Shown here in pieces: positions 21,631 through 31,302 of a stretch of DNA of 64,000 bases; position 1 is the first letter of the stretch; every line of letters begins with the position of its first letter. Source of the stretch: Okeania sp. SIO1I7 (lineage in GTDB: Bacteria; Cyanobacteriota; Cyanobacteriia; Cyanobacteriales; Microcoleaceae); the NCBI GenBank assembly GCA_010672585.1, contig JAAHGF010000021.1:1-64000 (forward strand), in the 5' to 3' direction. The notes beneath the pieces are model-generated. The model had not been told where the DNA came from and ran no database searches. It saw only the letters and a program-made list of their open reading frames with translations. A program made the translations under genes and the position numbers.

Positions 21631-22851
21631 TTACCTTTTGCTTAATTGAGTAGTATATCGTTCACACAAATAATTTGTCATTATTTCTCCTACAAATTTA
21701 TGACCTTCTATATTCCAATGACCTCCACAAGGAACCGCATTATCAAAACCATGCAAACATTTACCCGTTTTTTTTGCTTCATCCCAAATAGGTCCTGCTA
21801 AAGTATAAACTGGTATATTTTCCTGTTTACCAAACTTTTTTAATCGGATATCTGGATAGAATAAATTTGGTACATTCAAAGATTTTCTAAATCCATCACG
21901 CTTTTGAATATCCGGTAAAACTTGATAAGAATCACTGGTTGTTATTACCATAAAATCTGCCCCTTGATCATATACTTCATCCCTCATTAGTTTGATTAAA
22001 CCTTCAGTGACTTTCCAGGTTTCTTCCCAATCTGAATTTGGTTGTGGTTCTTTGTAAAAAGCTAGATTAATTTCACTATAATCTTTTTCAAACTGACGGC
22101 GTTTAGCATCAATATCTACCTTTCTAATTAGTTGTAAAATCCGAGAATTTTGCACAGACCAAAATGGTAAGAAATCTACTAGAGAAAAATTATAACGGTC
22201 TCTATCCCAAAATTTTAAATCGCGGAATGACATATCTTCAACAAGTTGACCATCTTGGTAAACAAAATAAGGTCTGAGATGATCGTGTTCTAAAGCGCGA
22301 TAATTATTACGGAGGTCATTACCAGCATAAAAAGCTAATATTACTAAATCTGGTGCATAATCCCAAACATGATGCCTTAAAGTCATCAATTCTTGAGCTG
22401 TTCCATAACCCTGTACGCCAAAATTAATTACCTCAACTTTTCGGTCTTTCAAGACAGGACATTGTTGTAATTTTTGCTCCATAATTGCACCATAAGTATC
22501 CTCCAATTTGACATGAAATGCTTCTGTAAAAGAATCTCCTAATAAAGCAATTCTTAATCCATTTTTAGGTTTAGTTTTACTACGTTCATAATCACGAAAT
22601 CCTCCACTATTCATTTTCAGATCAGAAGGTATGCCTTCTCCTGTCCAAAATGATGTTTGATTCGGATTTCCTGCCCAACCTCTATTCGGATCTTTTGCTG
22701 TATATAAAAGTTCTTGATTAGATTCTTCTCTTGGTGGTGGAGGTGTTTCTATTTTTGCTATTCTTAAACCTATTTCTGCCACTGTTACAGCAAATATTAA
22801 TGTGCTGACTGTTAATCCTAAATTGATGGCTAAATTCTTAAATTTTTTCAT
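21631..22851 (-). CDS. Membrane-anchored SGNH-fold protein, subfamily B
   Basis: 406 residues from the ATG at 22,851. An upstream in-frame start at 22,902 would add 17 residues not found in the paralogues, so MKKFKNLAINLG is preferred because it aligns with MKNRQNLAVNIG of the gene at 17,122. Membrane segment about residues 8-30, block I ALLGDSFTEAF with Ser107, AGND block, and C-terminal GGHWNIEGHKF. As in its paralogue, Gly replaces the usual Asp two residues before His. Positions 22,298-22,616 match 17,792-18,110 with only about five differences, while the flanks differ far more, which indicates gene conversion. Confidence 0.82.
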   Translation of the reverse strand: MKKFKNLAINLGLTVSTLIFAVTVAEIGLRIAKIETPPPPREESNQELLYTAKDPNRGWAGNPNQTSFWTGEGIPSDLKMNSGGFRDYERSKTKPKNGLRIALLGDSFTEAFHVKLEDTYGAIMEQKLQQCPVLKDRKVEVINFGVQGYGTAQELMTLRHHVWDYAPDLVILAFYAGNDLRNNYRALEHDHLRPYFVYQDGQLVEDMSFRDLKFWDRDRYNFSLVDFLPFWSVQNSRILQLIRKVDIDAKRRQFEKDYSEINLAFYKEPQPNSDWEETWKVTEGLIKLMRDEVYDQGADFMVITTSDSYQVLPDIQKRDGFRKSLNVPNLFYPDIRLKKFGKQENIPVYTLAGPIWDEAKKTGKCLHGFDNAVPCGGHWNIEGHKFVGEIMTNYLCERYTTQLSKR

Positions 22852-23025
22852 TATATAAAGGTTAGTTGAGCAAGAAATTATTCTTAGTTTGAGTATTGAC
22901 AATAAGTTAAGTTAAAAACTAAGTTACATATAGTACCTGAAAGTATCAACAATTGGGGTAATTTTCTAATTTCTGGAGATACAGTAGAGAAACTTTTTTC
23001 AGTCATATCAAATTCTAATAATTAC

Positions 23026-23117
23026 AGGACTTACGCATAAGGTACGAAAAACTAGGATTTGAGATTGCGACCCATAGGGAAGCAATGACGAAAATACGTT
23101 GTAGGTGCGTAAGTCCT
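23026..23117. mobile_element. MITE-like element R5 with AGGACTTACGCA ends
   Basis: A 92-bp element with perfect 12-bp terminal inverted repeats, AGGACTTACGCA and TGCGTAAGTCCT. Related elements with the same ends but different interiors lie at 23,327-23,416 and 35,123-35,211. A diverged one lies at about 60,892-60,992 upstream of urtA. There is no coding capacity. Confidence 0.75.
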
Positions 23118-23463
23118 AAATTAGTTATTGTAGGTCATTGCGACTAGAACGGAGTGGAACGAAGCAATCTTGAAAATCCCTGAGATTGCCTCCTATCCTC
23201 GCAATGACCACTTTTTAGCCGGATTATATCTACATATATATAGAAGCCATTTGGTATCTTCGCCCGCGTAAAAATTTTTGAGTTACAAGTTGGGAGTGGA
23301 ATAGAGGCAATACAGGAAAAAGATTTAGGACTTACGCAAAGGCGCTACATATAGTAGATGAAAACTATAGTACTATGGTATATATAGTGTTTTTGTTGGG
23401 AAAATGCGTAAGTTCTGAGATAGAAAAATGCTCCCTTACTCCCCTACTTTTAAGATTAGAATC

Positions 23464-23922
23464 AGATTTTTCCCATCATTAAATCTTTCCTAGGTTGGAA
23501 AACCACATTTTTTTTTCATTTTATTAAGCTCCTAAAAAAATCGGCGACTCAAAGGATTTTCGGTTCCACCCTCACAATTTTTGTGATATGATAAATGTTA
23601 TTGGGTTTTGCTCGCCCCTACGCATGACTTTTTATTCAACTAAATTTCCTGACTGAAACACAATTAAATATTCAGGCATTTTTCCCAGGATAAATACTAG
23701 AAATATCGTCATTTTGTGAAGCTTGAAGACATATCTGTTTTTCCCATCATCAAATCTTTCCATCTATCTCTCCTAGGGTGGAAAACCACATTTTTTTTTC
23801 ATTTTATTAAGCTCCTAAAAAAATCGGCGGCTCAAAGGATTTTCGGTTCCACCCTCACAATTTTTGTGATATGATAAATGTTGTTGGGGGTTGCTCGCCC
23901 CTACGCATGACTTTTTATTCAA
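23464..23922 (+). repeat. Direct duplication of ~180 bp
   Basis: The two copies (23,464-23,641 and 23,734-23,922) share the start CCCATCAT(T/C)AAATCTTTCC, the middle TTTCGGTTCCACCCTCACAA and the end GCATGACTTTTTATTCAACT. About 90 bp of unrelated sequence separates them. Confidence 0.75.
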
Positions 23923-24019
23923 CTAAAAATAGTATATTTGTCTGAGCGATCGCGAATTTTGTACAAAAGTCGTCATTGCGACAATAGGAAGCAATCTCGC
24001 ACAACCCCTGAGATTACTT

Positions 24020-24123
24020 ATACCATTTCTTTGTAACAATGCGCTTAATAATTGTTGCTCAGACCTTATTACACTAACTATTCTCATCTTTATATTAAGT
24101 GCAACTTCATGGAGAAATGGTAT
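24020..24123 (-). mobile_element. 104-bp MITE-like element R2 (copy 2)
   Basis: Inverted relative to the copy at 18,861-18,964 and identical in length, with the same ATACCATTTCT / AGAAATGGTAT ends. It sits between a duplicated block and an R1 copy. Confidence 0.75.
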
Positions 24124-24347
24124 TACTTCCACTCCGTTCCAGTTGCAATGACCTAAAATAACTAATCATCCGTAGAAGATGTCTCTTGATTTTTCTGTCC
24201 AACTCTTGCCCAAAATACTAACTTTTTTGTAGCTCTAGAGACCGAAAACCTTGCACTATTTTCCACATAAAAAGGCTAAAGTCTTTATAGGTCAATACTT
24301 TGAGAGTTAATTAGCTGTTTACTACTTCCCACACTCCCCATACTCCC

Positions 24348-25550
24348 CTATAACCCCTGACATAACTTTTCAGCAATAATTTCACCTGCCAACTTATGTC
24401 CTGTAGCATTCCAATGTCCCGTACACATTGTCGTATTTTTAAACCCATGAAAACAAACAGGATTTTCCCGAACATAATTATCAAAAGGTTCCACTAAATC
24501 AATCACAGAAAAATTATGAGTTTCTCCTAAACTTTTCAGTCTTTTTATTGGATATGACCAGTCTTTAATATTCATAATTTTCATATATCCTTCTCGCCAT
24601 TCTTGATTTGGATGAACTTGCATCGGAGTCATCACTGTAGCTATTCTAAATTCTGCACCTTTTTCTTGTACTTCTTTTGCCATAGTTCCGATTAGTTCAT
24701 CAGTAATTTTCCAAGCTTCTTGCCAAGCAGAATTTGGCGGTTCTCTAAAATTATTTGCTTGTAAATTTTCAAAATGTCTAGCAGCATTTCTTTTCCTTTG
24801 GTCTGCTTCTACTTTTTTGATAATTTGTAAAATTCTGACATTATTTACTAGCCAAGTTGGTAATTTATCAACTGTAGTAATCATGTAGCGGTTTGCTTGA
24901 CTAATAGTTAGCTGTCTAAAAGATAAATCTAATTCTAACTTCCCATTTTCATAAACAAAAAAAGGTCGATAATGATTATTTTCTAACTGTCGAGAATTAT
25001 CCGTAACATCATTGCCCATAAAAAAAGCTAAAAGCACAATATCCGGCTGAAAATCCCAGACTTTTTCTCGGAGAGTTAATAATTGTTGGGCTGTACCATA
25101 ACCATCCACTCCAAAATTAATTACTTCTACTTTTTGACTTTTTAAATCGGCACATTTTCCCAATTCCTTCTCCATTACTGCCGCAAAAGTTTGCTGATAA
25201 GAAACCTGCACTGCTGAAGTAAAAGAATCTCCAAGTACAGCAATTCTTAGAGTATTTTCTGGTTTTGCCTTAGTAATTTCCGGTCCTCTAAGACCATGAC
25301 TATTAAACTCTAAATAAGCCTTCCCTTCACTCGTCCACCAACCAGAAACATTTCCTCCATATTCCCAACCTCTAACCGGATGAGGAATAGTATGAAACGT
25401 AGGATAAAATTCTGCGTGGGTACTTTCAGGCATTTTTTTTAAACCCTCCAAACCAGCAATTCTTACCCCTACTTCAGCGACCGCTATTCCTACGAATAAA
25501 CTGGCAAAAGTCATGGCTATATTTACTGCCCAAGTTTTTAACTTTATCAT
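24348..25550 (-). CDS. Membrane-anchored SGNH-fold protein, subfamily B
   Basis: 400 residues. Membrane segment about residues 8-30, then a linker with HTIPHPVRGWEY. SGNH blocks: AVLGDSFTSAV with Ser109, NFGVDGYG, MGND and the C-terminal TGHWNATGHKL. It is clearly homologous to the genes at 17,122 and 21,631 but more diverged, and it shows no trace of the recent conversion tract. The residue two before the His is Thr, again not Asp. Predicted extracytoplasmic esterase or acyltransferase-like protein with unknown substrate. Confidence 0.82.
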   Translation of the reverse strand: MIKLKTWAVNIAMTFASLFVGIAVAEVGVRIAGLEGLKKMPESTHAEFYPTFHTIPHPVRGWEYGGNVSGWWTSEGKAYLEFNSHGLRGPEITKAKPENTLRIAVLGDSFTSAVQVSYQQTFAAVMEKELGKCADLKSQKVEVINFGVDGYGTAQQLLTLREKVWDFQPDIVLLAFFMGNDVTDNSRQLENNHYRPFFVYENGKLELDLSFRQLTISQANRYMITTVDKLPTWLVNNVRILQIIKKVEADQRKRNAARHFENLQANNFREPPNSAWQEAWKITDELIGTMAKEVQEKGAEFRIATVMTPMQVHPNQEWREGYMKIMNIKDWSYPIKRLKSLGETHNFSVIDLVEPFDNYVRENPVCFHGFKNTTMCTGHWNATGHKLAGEIIAEKLCQGL

Positions 25551-26665
25551 CCTCTCAGCTATTATTTTTTGTATTTTAATTGTGTAGCGAATGTCTTGAT
25601 TGTCAAGCGATCGCTCAAAAAGCTACTGTATCTCAAAATTATATTAGTCTTTAAATTTTACTTATAAATATTAGTCTTTTATTGTCGAGAATAGGGAGCA
25701 GTGAGAAAAAAATTTCTCTACCTAAGATTCATCATCAATCTATGTCCTAATATCAAGTCCGGTACATAGGTATTATCAAGGCAGGTAAGTTAAAAGTCAG
25801 AAGTAAAATAGGGGAACTGTTGAGTTTGCAAAGTACAGAAGTTAGAAGGTTAGAAAAAAGGAAAAAAAGTTAAATTTAGGTAGGTATTTCCAAAGCTTTT
25901 ACACAAACTTTACTAACGGAAATGATATAACACCAATTTGGAAAAAGAATGTTACGAATAATCAGGGCAGTAGGGACGAATGGCTTTACAGAAGATCTCC
26001 TTTGGACTAACTTTTGTCAAAAAAGTATAATTCAGCTAACAAGATTGCAATATTTTTCGCACTTTGACTTGGTTTTGTGTTATTTCAAACAGTAGAAAAA
26101 TCCAAAGGATTAATATGGCTTAAGAGAACGAGACAAATACTTTTAAATTTCTCCGCAATGAATGATTAATTTTTCCCTCCTAAATTTTTCTTTTCGGCAG
26201 ATTTCTAGATTTAAGTTTTTGTTGTAAGAGAGTATGAATAAGGAAAACAAATATGATTGATTATTATTTATTCTCTTATCTTTCTCCACCAGTAAATTTA
26301 TTTTGCACAACTACCTGAGAGGTTGCTGATTAACTCTAAAAGCCTTTATATGTCAAAATGTTTTAGCCTTTTTGCTGCCAAAGAAGTCCTCGCTTTTCCC
26401 TCGCTCAAACTCAAAGTAACATTATCGATCGGACAAGGGCTGAAAAATCGAGAGACAGCTCTTCCTCCTACCTCCTTTGTTACTCCCATCCCTCCCGACT
26501 TCTACCCTTAAAAAATATTTTTCAGCAAACTTTATTTAGATACAACATAAGAAATTAATCCTGACTCAAAAGAGCGTAAAGCTCCAGAGGTTAAGGAAGA
26601 TAAGTGCCACAGAATAAAACTAAAAAACATCTTCTTTCTTCCTTCCTCCGAACACCATAGTCAGA
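25551..26665. other. Spacer with R4 fragment and R1 copy
   Basis: No gene supported. An R4 fragment (25,926-26,040) starts ATATAACACCAATTTGGAAA. An R1 copy (26,319-26,478) contains TATATGTCAAAATGTTTTAG. A HIP1 site lies near 25,605. Confidence 0.5.
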
Positions 26666-26830
26666 TTAAAACAAAGTATAAATAAACGGAGCAATTACAG
26701 AAGATTGACTCAGAACAATCAAAGCTCCTAACAAAACTAAAGTAATAATCAAAGGCAATAACCAATATTTTTTCCGCTCTCCCATAAAACCCCAAAGGTC
26801 TTTGAGAACGTCTAATATTCCTTCAAACAT
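26666..26830 (-). CDS. DUF5989/SxtK-like small membrane protein
   Basis: 54 residues: MFEGILDVLKDLWGFMGERK, then KYWLLPLI and a single hydrophobic helix (about residues 25-41) ending in APFIYTLF. Length and the pattern LxDLWxFMxxRKKxWLxP match the DUF5989 family, which includes SxtK of saxitoxin clusters. The ATG immediately follows the TAA stop of the SxtJ-like gene (TAAATG), so the two are almost certainly co-transcribed and translationally coupled. Members of this family commonly sit beside O-carbamoyltransferases. The molecular function is unknown; it is probably a membrane partner of the carbamoyltransferase. Confidence 0.88.
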   Translation of the reverse strand: MFEGILDVLKDLWGFMGERKKYWLLPLIITLVLLGALIVLSQSSVIAPFIYTLF

Positions 26831-27244
26831 TTAAAAAGGTCGCTCCATACTTTCTCTTGTTTTTAATTGACTCATCACCCGATAAGTTGAGGATTCAGTA
26901 TTCAATTGTCGCTCCATTGGGTCTTTTTTAAACATTCGCATAATCAAACCCATTGGCATAACTACAAGATAAAATACTAACCCCATCCATAGGGGAGTCA
27001 TTATTGTACTCAGAAAAATTCCCACCCGCATCCAAAACTTATAAACAGGTTCCAAAGTAGGGGGTGAAACAATTGCCAATAACAATAGAGGGGTAGCAAT
27101 TACCCAAGGCCATGGAGGAGGAGGCCAATGTCTGTGGAGTAATGGTAGTAACAGGCCAAATAAACCACCAAAAACACCACCTACTATTAGACCAAATTCC
27201 CTGAGACCCTTCTTATCAATTTTCGGTATCTCGCGATCGCTCAT
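26831..27244 (-). CDS. SxtJ-like membrane protein
   Basis: 137 residues. A short charged N-terminus (MSDREIPKIDKKGLREFGLI) leads into a Gly-rich first helix, a WPPPPWPW turn, a second helix and a third helix (about residues 76-98). It ends with a basic cytoplasmic tail (MRMFKKDPMERQL, then TRESMERPF). The size, the helix arrangement and the fixed partnership with a DUF5989 protein identify the SxtJ family. Family knowledge places SxtJ and SxtK homologues next to carbamoyltransferases; here the carbamoyltransferase is 5.5 kb away, on the same strand, at 32,710-34,641. Function unproven. Confidence 0.85.
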   Translation of the reverse strand: MSDREIPKIDKKGLREFGLIVGGVFGGLFGLLLPLLHRHWPPPPWPWVIATPLLLLAIVSPPTLEPVYKFWMRVGIFLSTIMTPLWMGLVFYLVVMPMGLIMRMFKKDPMERQLNTESSTYRVMSQLKTRESMERPF

Positions 27245-27428
27245 TAGTTATCCATCATTAATATTTGGTTAACTTTTAACTCGTAGCAGAAAAGTTATGA
27301 AAAGTCAATGTAGGTTGGGTAAAACGGTAGTGATGCCCAAAAGCTTTCAAAACTTGTCACCTCGTAAGCTTTTTGAGCGTTCTAGACTGAAACAGGGGCA
27401 CTTTTTTTCACCCTAAGATGGAAATAAA

Positions 27429-27902
27429 CTATGCGTAGATTTGTTTACTAGATTGTCTTGCCGTAGCTGGATTCGATTTAGTATCTATAAATTGCACAGA
27501 ATCAAAAGTATTAATCCACAAGTGAGCGCCACAACTTGCTGGTTTGTAGGGTCGATAGACGATTTGGCAAGGACCTGAAATATATAACTCATAACCATAA
27601 TGGTTATCACTGCCATGCTTGACTGACACTACAGCTTCCAATTCTGTTGGAGGCTTCTTTTTATTACTTTGAATTTTGTTTTGATTGACATGAATCATTT
27701 TTGGTGTAGTAGATTCTCTCTTGCGCCACATACCTTTCGGACCGCGCCGAGCCGGAATTATTACAGGCATTCCACTGTCTGATACTGGTATTTCCCAGAA
27801 TCTACCTTTTTTCTCCGCTCCTTTGACTCTTCCTTGAGCGAGTAAAACTAATAAACGTTGACGAGATATACCTAATAAAAAAGATGCTTCTCTAGTACCC
27901 AT
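27429..27902 (-). CDS. HTH (excisionase-like) DNA-binding protein
   Basis: 157 residues. The N-terminal ~45 residues read like a winged HTH of the MerR/excisionase type (GTREASFLLGISRQRLLVLL, then a wing KGRFWEIP). A basic linker (RRGPKGMWRKRES) and a C-terminal domain containing IVYRPYKPASCGAHLWINTF and VQFIDTKSNPATARQ follow. A paralogue with the same architecture is at 51,792-52,286. It is probably a sequence-specific DNA-binding protein; the C-terminal domain is not recognised. A truncated copy of its 5' part and leader lies directly upstream (27,998-28,187), so this locus has undergone tandem duplication. Confidence 0.7.
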   Translation of the reverse strand: MGTREASFLLGISRQRLLVLLAQGRVKGAEKKGRFWEIPVSDSGMPVIIPARRGPKGMWRKRESTTPKMIHVNQNKIQSNKKKPPTELEAVVSVKHGSDNHYGYELYISGPCQIVYRPYKPASCGAHLWINTFDSVQFIDTKSNPATARQSSKQIYA

Positions 27903-27997
27903 AATTTTTCCCTTAACTGTTGGACAATAGTTAGTTTTTAATAAAAAGGCAATTTTGATAATTAATTTTACTTAAGAACAATACTAAATGAAATTCA

Positions 27998-28187
27998 AGA
28001 ATCTACCATTTTTTTCAACTCCTTTAACTCTTCCTTGAGCTAATAAAACTAATAAACGTTGATGGGAGATACCTAATAAAAAGATGCTTCTCTAGTACTT
28101 ATGATTTTTTTCCTTAACTGTTGGACAATAGTTAGTTTTTAATAAAAAGGTAATTTTGATAATTAATTTTACTTAAGAACATTCAAT
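27998..28187 (-). pseudogene. 5'-end duplicate of the HTH gene
   Basis: Copies the first ~35 codons and ~85 bp of leader of the gene at 27,429-27,902. Shared landmarks: CTAATAAACGTTGA, GATGCTTCTCTAGTAC and CTTAACTGTTGGACAATAG. A one-base deletion in the codons for FLLG and a changed start context (ATGAT instead of ATTAT) show that it is non-functional. The intact gene's leader is thus duplicated about 204 bp upstream. Confidence 0.75.
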
Positions 28188-28640
28188 TATTATACATGAA
28201 ACATAAGAATGTGAAGTCTCTCCCGTTAAATCTCGCGATTATAACGGGAGCTTCTAAAACAGAGATAATTCAATCCAAGTTTCAGAAGTTTCTTGCTTTG
28301 CTGGCGCAACGCTATTAAGTTGGGGTAGAGCGATCGCTAATCTGCTATATTTTCCCTTAATAACTACCATAAAATTGTCAATCTGTCAAACTTGTTACTG
28401 GGATTTACGCTTAAGGGAGAAGTTTTTATGCTTGTAGTAGGGCTTCAGCCCTGTCTATAGTTCGGGCTAGAGCAATACTACGAAATCCTTTGCAAGTTTT
28501 TGTAGCGATCGCTTTAATAGACTAAAAAATATGAGAGTAAGCGATCGCTCATCCCTCTGCTGCGCTGAATTATTAGACTAGATAAAGACAAATCAAATGG
28601 GGGACAAACGCTTGACTTCAATATCAACGTTAATATTTGA
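28188..28640. other. Spacer with isolated hairpin
   Basis: No gene seen. A long hairpin at 28,219-28,250 has stem CTCCCGTTATAATC pairing with GATTTAACGGGA. Its core recurs at 45,629-45,657, beside a decayed TnpB gene. Several HIP1 GCGATCGC sites occur from 28,330 to 28,550. Confidence 0.55.
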
Positions 28641-30044
28641 TCATGTATTAGCAATCTGAGTTAAGGGAATTTTATTAAGTTCGGAGAGATTGTTTGTACA
28701 CTGATCAATAATTTGTTCCTCATCTGCTGATAACCAATCAAAATTAGTAGCGCTACATACTTCTTGCACAATCTCATAACGTCGAGCCATTAATGATTCA
28801 TCAACTTCTTTCCCAACACCAAATCCGTGCTGTGAAAGCGCCCAAATGACCATCACACAAGTACACTGAATTTTACCAAGTTCTTCTCTAGATAGCTGTG
28901 CACTGATATCTGTCTGCGCATTCTCTACAACTCCCCAAACTCCTCCTAGACAAGTCCCAATTACTGAGCCAACTTGTGCACCTAGTAAAATGCCAACTCC
29001 ACCTCCAGTTAAAATGGCAGAAGCGAAAGCTCCAATAGCTACGCCTAATGTTGTTCCCAGAGCAGCAAGGCCACCTGTAGTAGAACCTGTATATATCAAA
29101 AGTTCTCGAATATTAGTTTTTCTTCTTGTATTAGGTTGAGGATTTTTGATAACTGCATTATCTACATTTGAAGGTACAGCTACTTCGTAATAGAGTTCAG
29201 AAGCATTGTTGATAAAGTCCGTTATTGCATCATTAAGCAACTGAGACATTTGTAATACAACTTCCTCTCTTGATTTTTCTTGATTGTAATCAAATTCTGA
29301 AGTTTGAACAGTTATTGTCTGCCGACATTTATCTAAACACTGGAATATTAGATGACAAGCTGTTTTAACTTTATTTTGTTGGTGCTGTTGAAAAGCTAAC
29401 AGACTTTTCCCAAATAAGGAACTTTTATCATTAGGGAGACATTCTTTTATAGCACTATATATCTCTTCCACTCGATCTGGATCGTACCAATGAGCATCAA
29501 ATTCAAATATAAAGTTTTTGGATAAACCAGCATTGCAAAGTACTTCTTTCCATTGTTCAATTCGCGTTGTCCGTTCAGCAACTACATCTGACTCTGTGGT
29601 TACTTGAAACTTGGAGATACCTTTATTGAAGAGAGCTACAACTCCTTTTTTAGCAGATACAACTAGCTCTATCTCTGCTTGATGAGATCCATCTGGTACT
29701 GTCTCTAAAGAGACTACATATAATATAACATCGCTTGATTTAATTGCCTCCCAAGCTTTCATTTCATACTCTAACTTTTTCTCTAATACTGAATTTAATT
29801 TCATTAAACCTTGTTGCATATAAAAGAGAGTATTTGCTTCTTGGAAACCAGGAGTATCAATAAAAAGGGCCTGTAGTCCTTCATACTCATATGTAGCGCG
29901 TTTAACATCTTTTGTCACATTCGCTCGATCGTCTATTTCTCCTATTTCTTGCTTCATTAAAGTCTGGATCATAGTAGTTTTTCCAGTATTAGTATGCCCA
30001 GCAACTGCAATTTTAATCAATTCAGGCTTTGGGATTTTATTCAT
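28641..30044 (-). CDS. GTPase with Gly-rich membrane-insertion segment
   Basis: 467 residues. G1 is GHTNTGKTT (16-24), a switch I Thr lies near residue 44, G3 is DTPG (63-66), and the G4 position reads FNKG (139-142) rather than NKxD. The GHTNxGKT start resembles DUF3482-type and other Era-like GTPases. Residues ~320-372 form a Gly/Ala-rich hydrophobic region (GGLAALGTTLGVAIG, then GGGVGILLGAQVGSVIG) typical of glycine-zipper membrane insertion. The loss of Asp in G4 may weaken guanine specificity. It is the last gene of a probable operon with the WD40 and substrate-binding-protein genes (gap 63 bp). It probably acts as a signalling or membrane-remodelling switch; this is inference. Confidence 0.8.
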   Translation of the reverse strand: MNKIPKPELIKIAVAGHTNTGKTTMIQTLMKQEIGEIDDRANVTKDVKRATYEYEGLQALFIDTPGFQEANTLFYMQQGLMKLNSVLEKKLEYEMKAWEAIKSSDVILYVVSLETVPDGSHQAEIELVVSAKKGVVALFNKGISKFQVTTESDVVAERTTRIEQWKEVLCNAGLSKNFIFEFDAHWYDPDRVEEIYSAIKECLPNDKSSLFGKSLLAFQQHQQNKVKTACHLIFQCLDKCRQTITVQTSEFDYNQEKSREEVVLQMSQLLNDAITDFINNASELYYEVAVPSNVDNAVIKNPQPNTRRKTNIRELLIYTGSTTGGLAALGTTLGVAIGAFASAILTGGGVGILLGAQVGSVIGTCLGGVWGVVENAQTDISAQLSREELGKIQCTCVMVIWALSQHGFGVGKEVDESLMARRYEIVQEVCSATNFDWLSADEEQIIDQCTNNLSELNKIPLTQIANT

Positions 30045-30107
30045 ATTCTATAAATTTCTTGAGAATAGTTGAATCTAATAATAATTACTACATTAGTTTA
30101 GAGAACA

Positions 30108-31232
30108 TTATCGGAATGGAGGAGAATAAATTAACCCTGGCTCCTCTGTGTTGTTCCACAGGTTATTTAGCCCTCGTTCAATCGGGGTTGAAGAGTTTGG
30201 ACCTAAATTTCTCTCATATATTTCACCGTAATTTCCAACATGACGAATAATTCTTTGGGCATAATCTGGCTCAAGTCCTAAACGTGAACCTATACTATCC
30301 GCTGTTCCTTTTAGACCTAAAAAACGAATTATTTTGGGATTTGTACTAGCTTTCTTCTGCTCAAGATTATTTTGATTAATTCCTAATTCTTCAGCTTCTA
30401 TCAGAGCAAATACAATCCATCGAACAATTTCAACCCACTGTAGGTCACTGTCAATTACAGCCGGAGCTAAAGGTTCTTTAGATAAGATTTCCCGTAAAAT
30501 AATATGCTCATCTGGATTTTCAAGTAATTTCAAATTTGTAGCAAGTTGCGATATATCAGAAGTTACTGCTTGACATTCACCTGCTTCATATAGTCGATAG
30601 ACATCCCTTTTATCTTGAAGCTGTCTAATTTGAAATGTTAAGTTACGCTCCTTCTTTTCATCTTCCAAATTTCTTTGGCTAGTAGTTTCTGTTTCGACAC
30701 AAATTACCTTACCATTTAGATCTCTAAGTGACCTTACTTTACTATTCTCTCGAACCAAAATACCTTGTCCATCATAAAAAACTATTGGAGCAAATTCAAT
30801 TTTAATTGATACATCCCTCTCTACAGTCCACGTTGTAGTATTTGAAAGAACATCAATTTTTCCTGAAGAAATTTCTTCAAAGCGTTCTTTAGTATCGATA
30901 AACCGATATTTTACTGCATTGGGATCATCGAAAATAGCTGAAGCAATAGCTCTACATATATCTACATCAAAGCCAACAACAGACCTTTGTATTTGCTGAT
31001 AAATATTATTTGGAATGTTTGGATCGTTGTCTAATTTTGTAATTTCAATATCCTCCAAGTTCACATAACTGAAGCCTGGCAAATCACCACTTACGCCACA
31101 ATTTAGCCATCCTCTTTCTTTAATCTGTTCCAAAATACTCTTATCTGTTAAAGTTTGAGTGGAAGAACAAGCATTCAACAGCAACAATATCAAGGCAAGT
31201 AACCAAACATTACTGATATTTTCAAATTTCAT
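30108..31232 (-). CDS. Amino-acid-binding lipoprotein (AapJ-like SBP)
   Basis: 374 residues. The lipoprotein signal ends LLLLNAC with Cys22. A solute-binding protein family 3 fold follows: LNCGVSGDLPGFSYVN, VGFDVDICRAIASAIF, an inserted loop near residues 53-68, FAPIVFYDGQGILV and the C-terminal LGLEPDYAQRIIRHVGNYGE, which resembles the general L-amino-acid receptors AapJ/BztA. No permease or ATPase gene is nearby, so it may serve as a ligand sensor rather than a transporter part. It lies between the WD40 gene (gap 70 bp upstream) and the GTPase gene (63 bp downstream), all on the minus strand. Confidence 0.85.
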   Translation of the reverse strand: MKFENISNVWLLALILLLLNACSSTQTLTDKSILEQIKERGWLNCGVSGDLPGFSYVNLEDIEITKLDNDPNIPNNIYQQIQRSVVGFDVDICRAIASAIFDDPNAVKYRFIDTKERFEEISSGKIDVLSNTTTWTVERDVSIKIEFAPIVFYDGQGILVRENSKVRSLRDLNGKVICVETETTSQRNLEDEKKERNLTFQIRQLQDKRDVYRLYEAGECQAVTSDISQLATNLKLLENPDEHIILREILSKEPLAPAVIDSDLQWVEIVRWIVFALIEAEELGINQNNLEQKKASTNPKIIRFLGLKGTADSIGSRLGLEPDYAQRIIRHVGNYGEIYERNLGPNSSTPIERGLNNLWNNTEEPGLIYSPPFR

Positions 31233-31302
31233 AGCATTACTCCTTGCAACAGCAATACCTTAATTAATCAACAAAATATTTCATTTTGTATCAACAGAAT
31301 TA

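Larger units (their letters stand above)
22852..24347. other. 1.5-kb spacer packed with repeats
   Basis: No gene supported. In order: an AGGACTTACGCA-bounded element (23,026-23,117); a short ATTGCGAC-type repeat (about 23,130-23,215); a second AGGACTTACGCA element (23,327-23,416); a direct duplication of ~180 bp (23,464-23,641 and 23,734-23,922) containing AAATCGGCGRCTCAAAGGAT; an R2 copy (24,020-24,123); and an R1 copy in reverse orientation (24,187-24,317). Confidence 0.65.
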
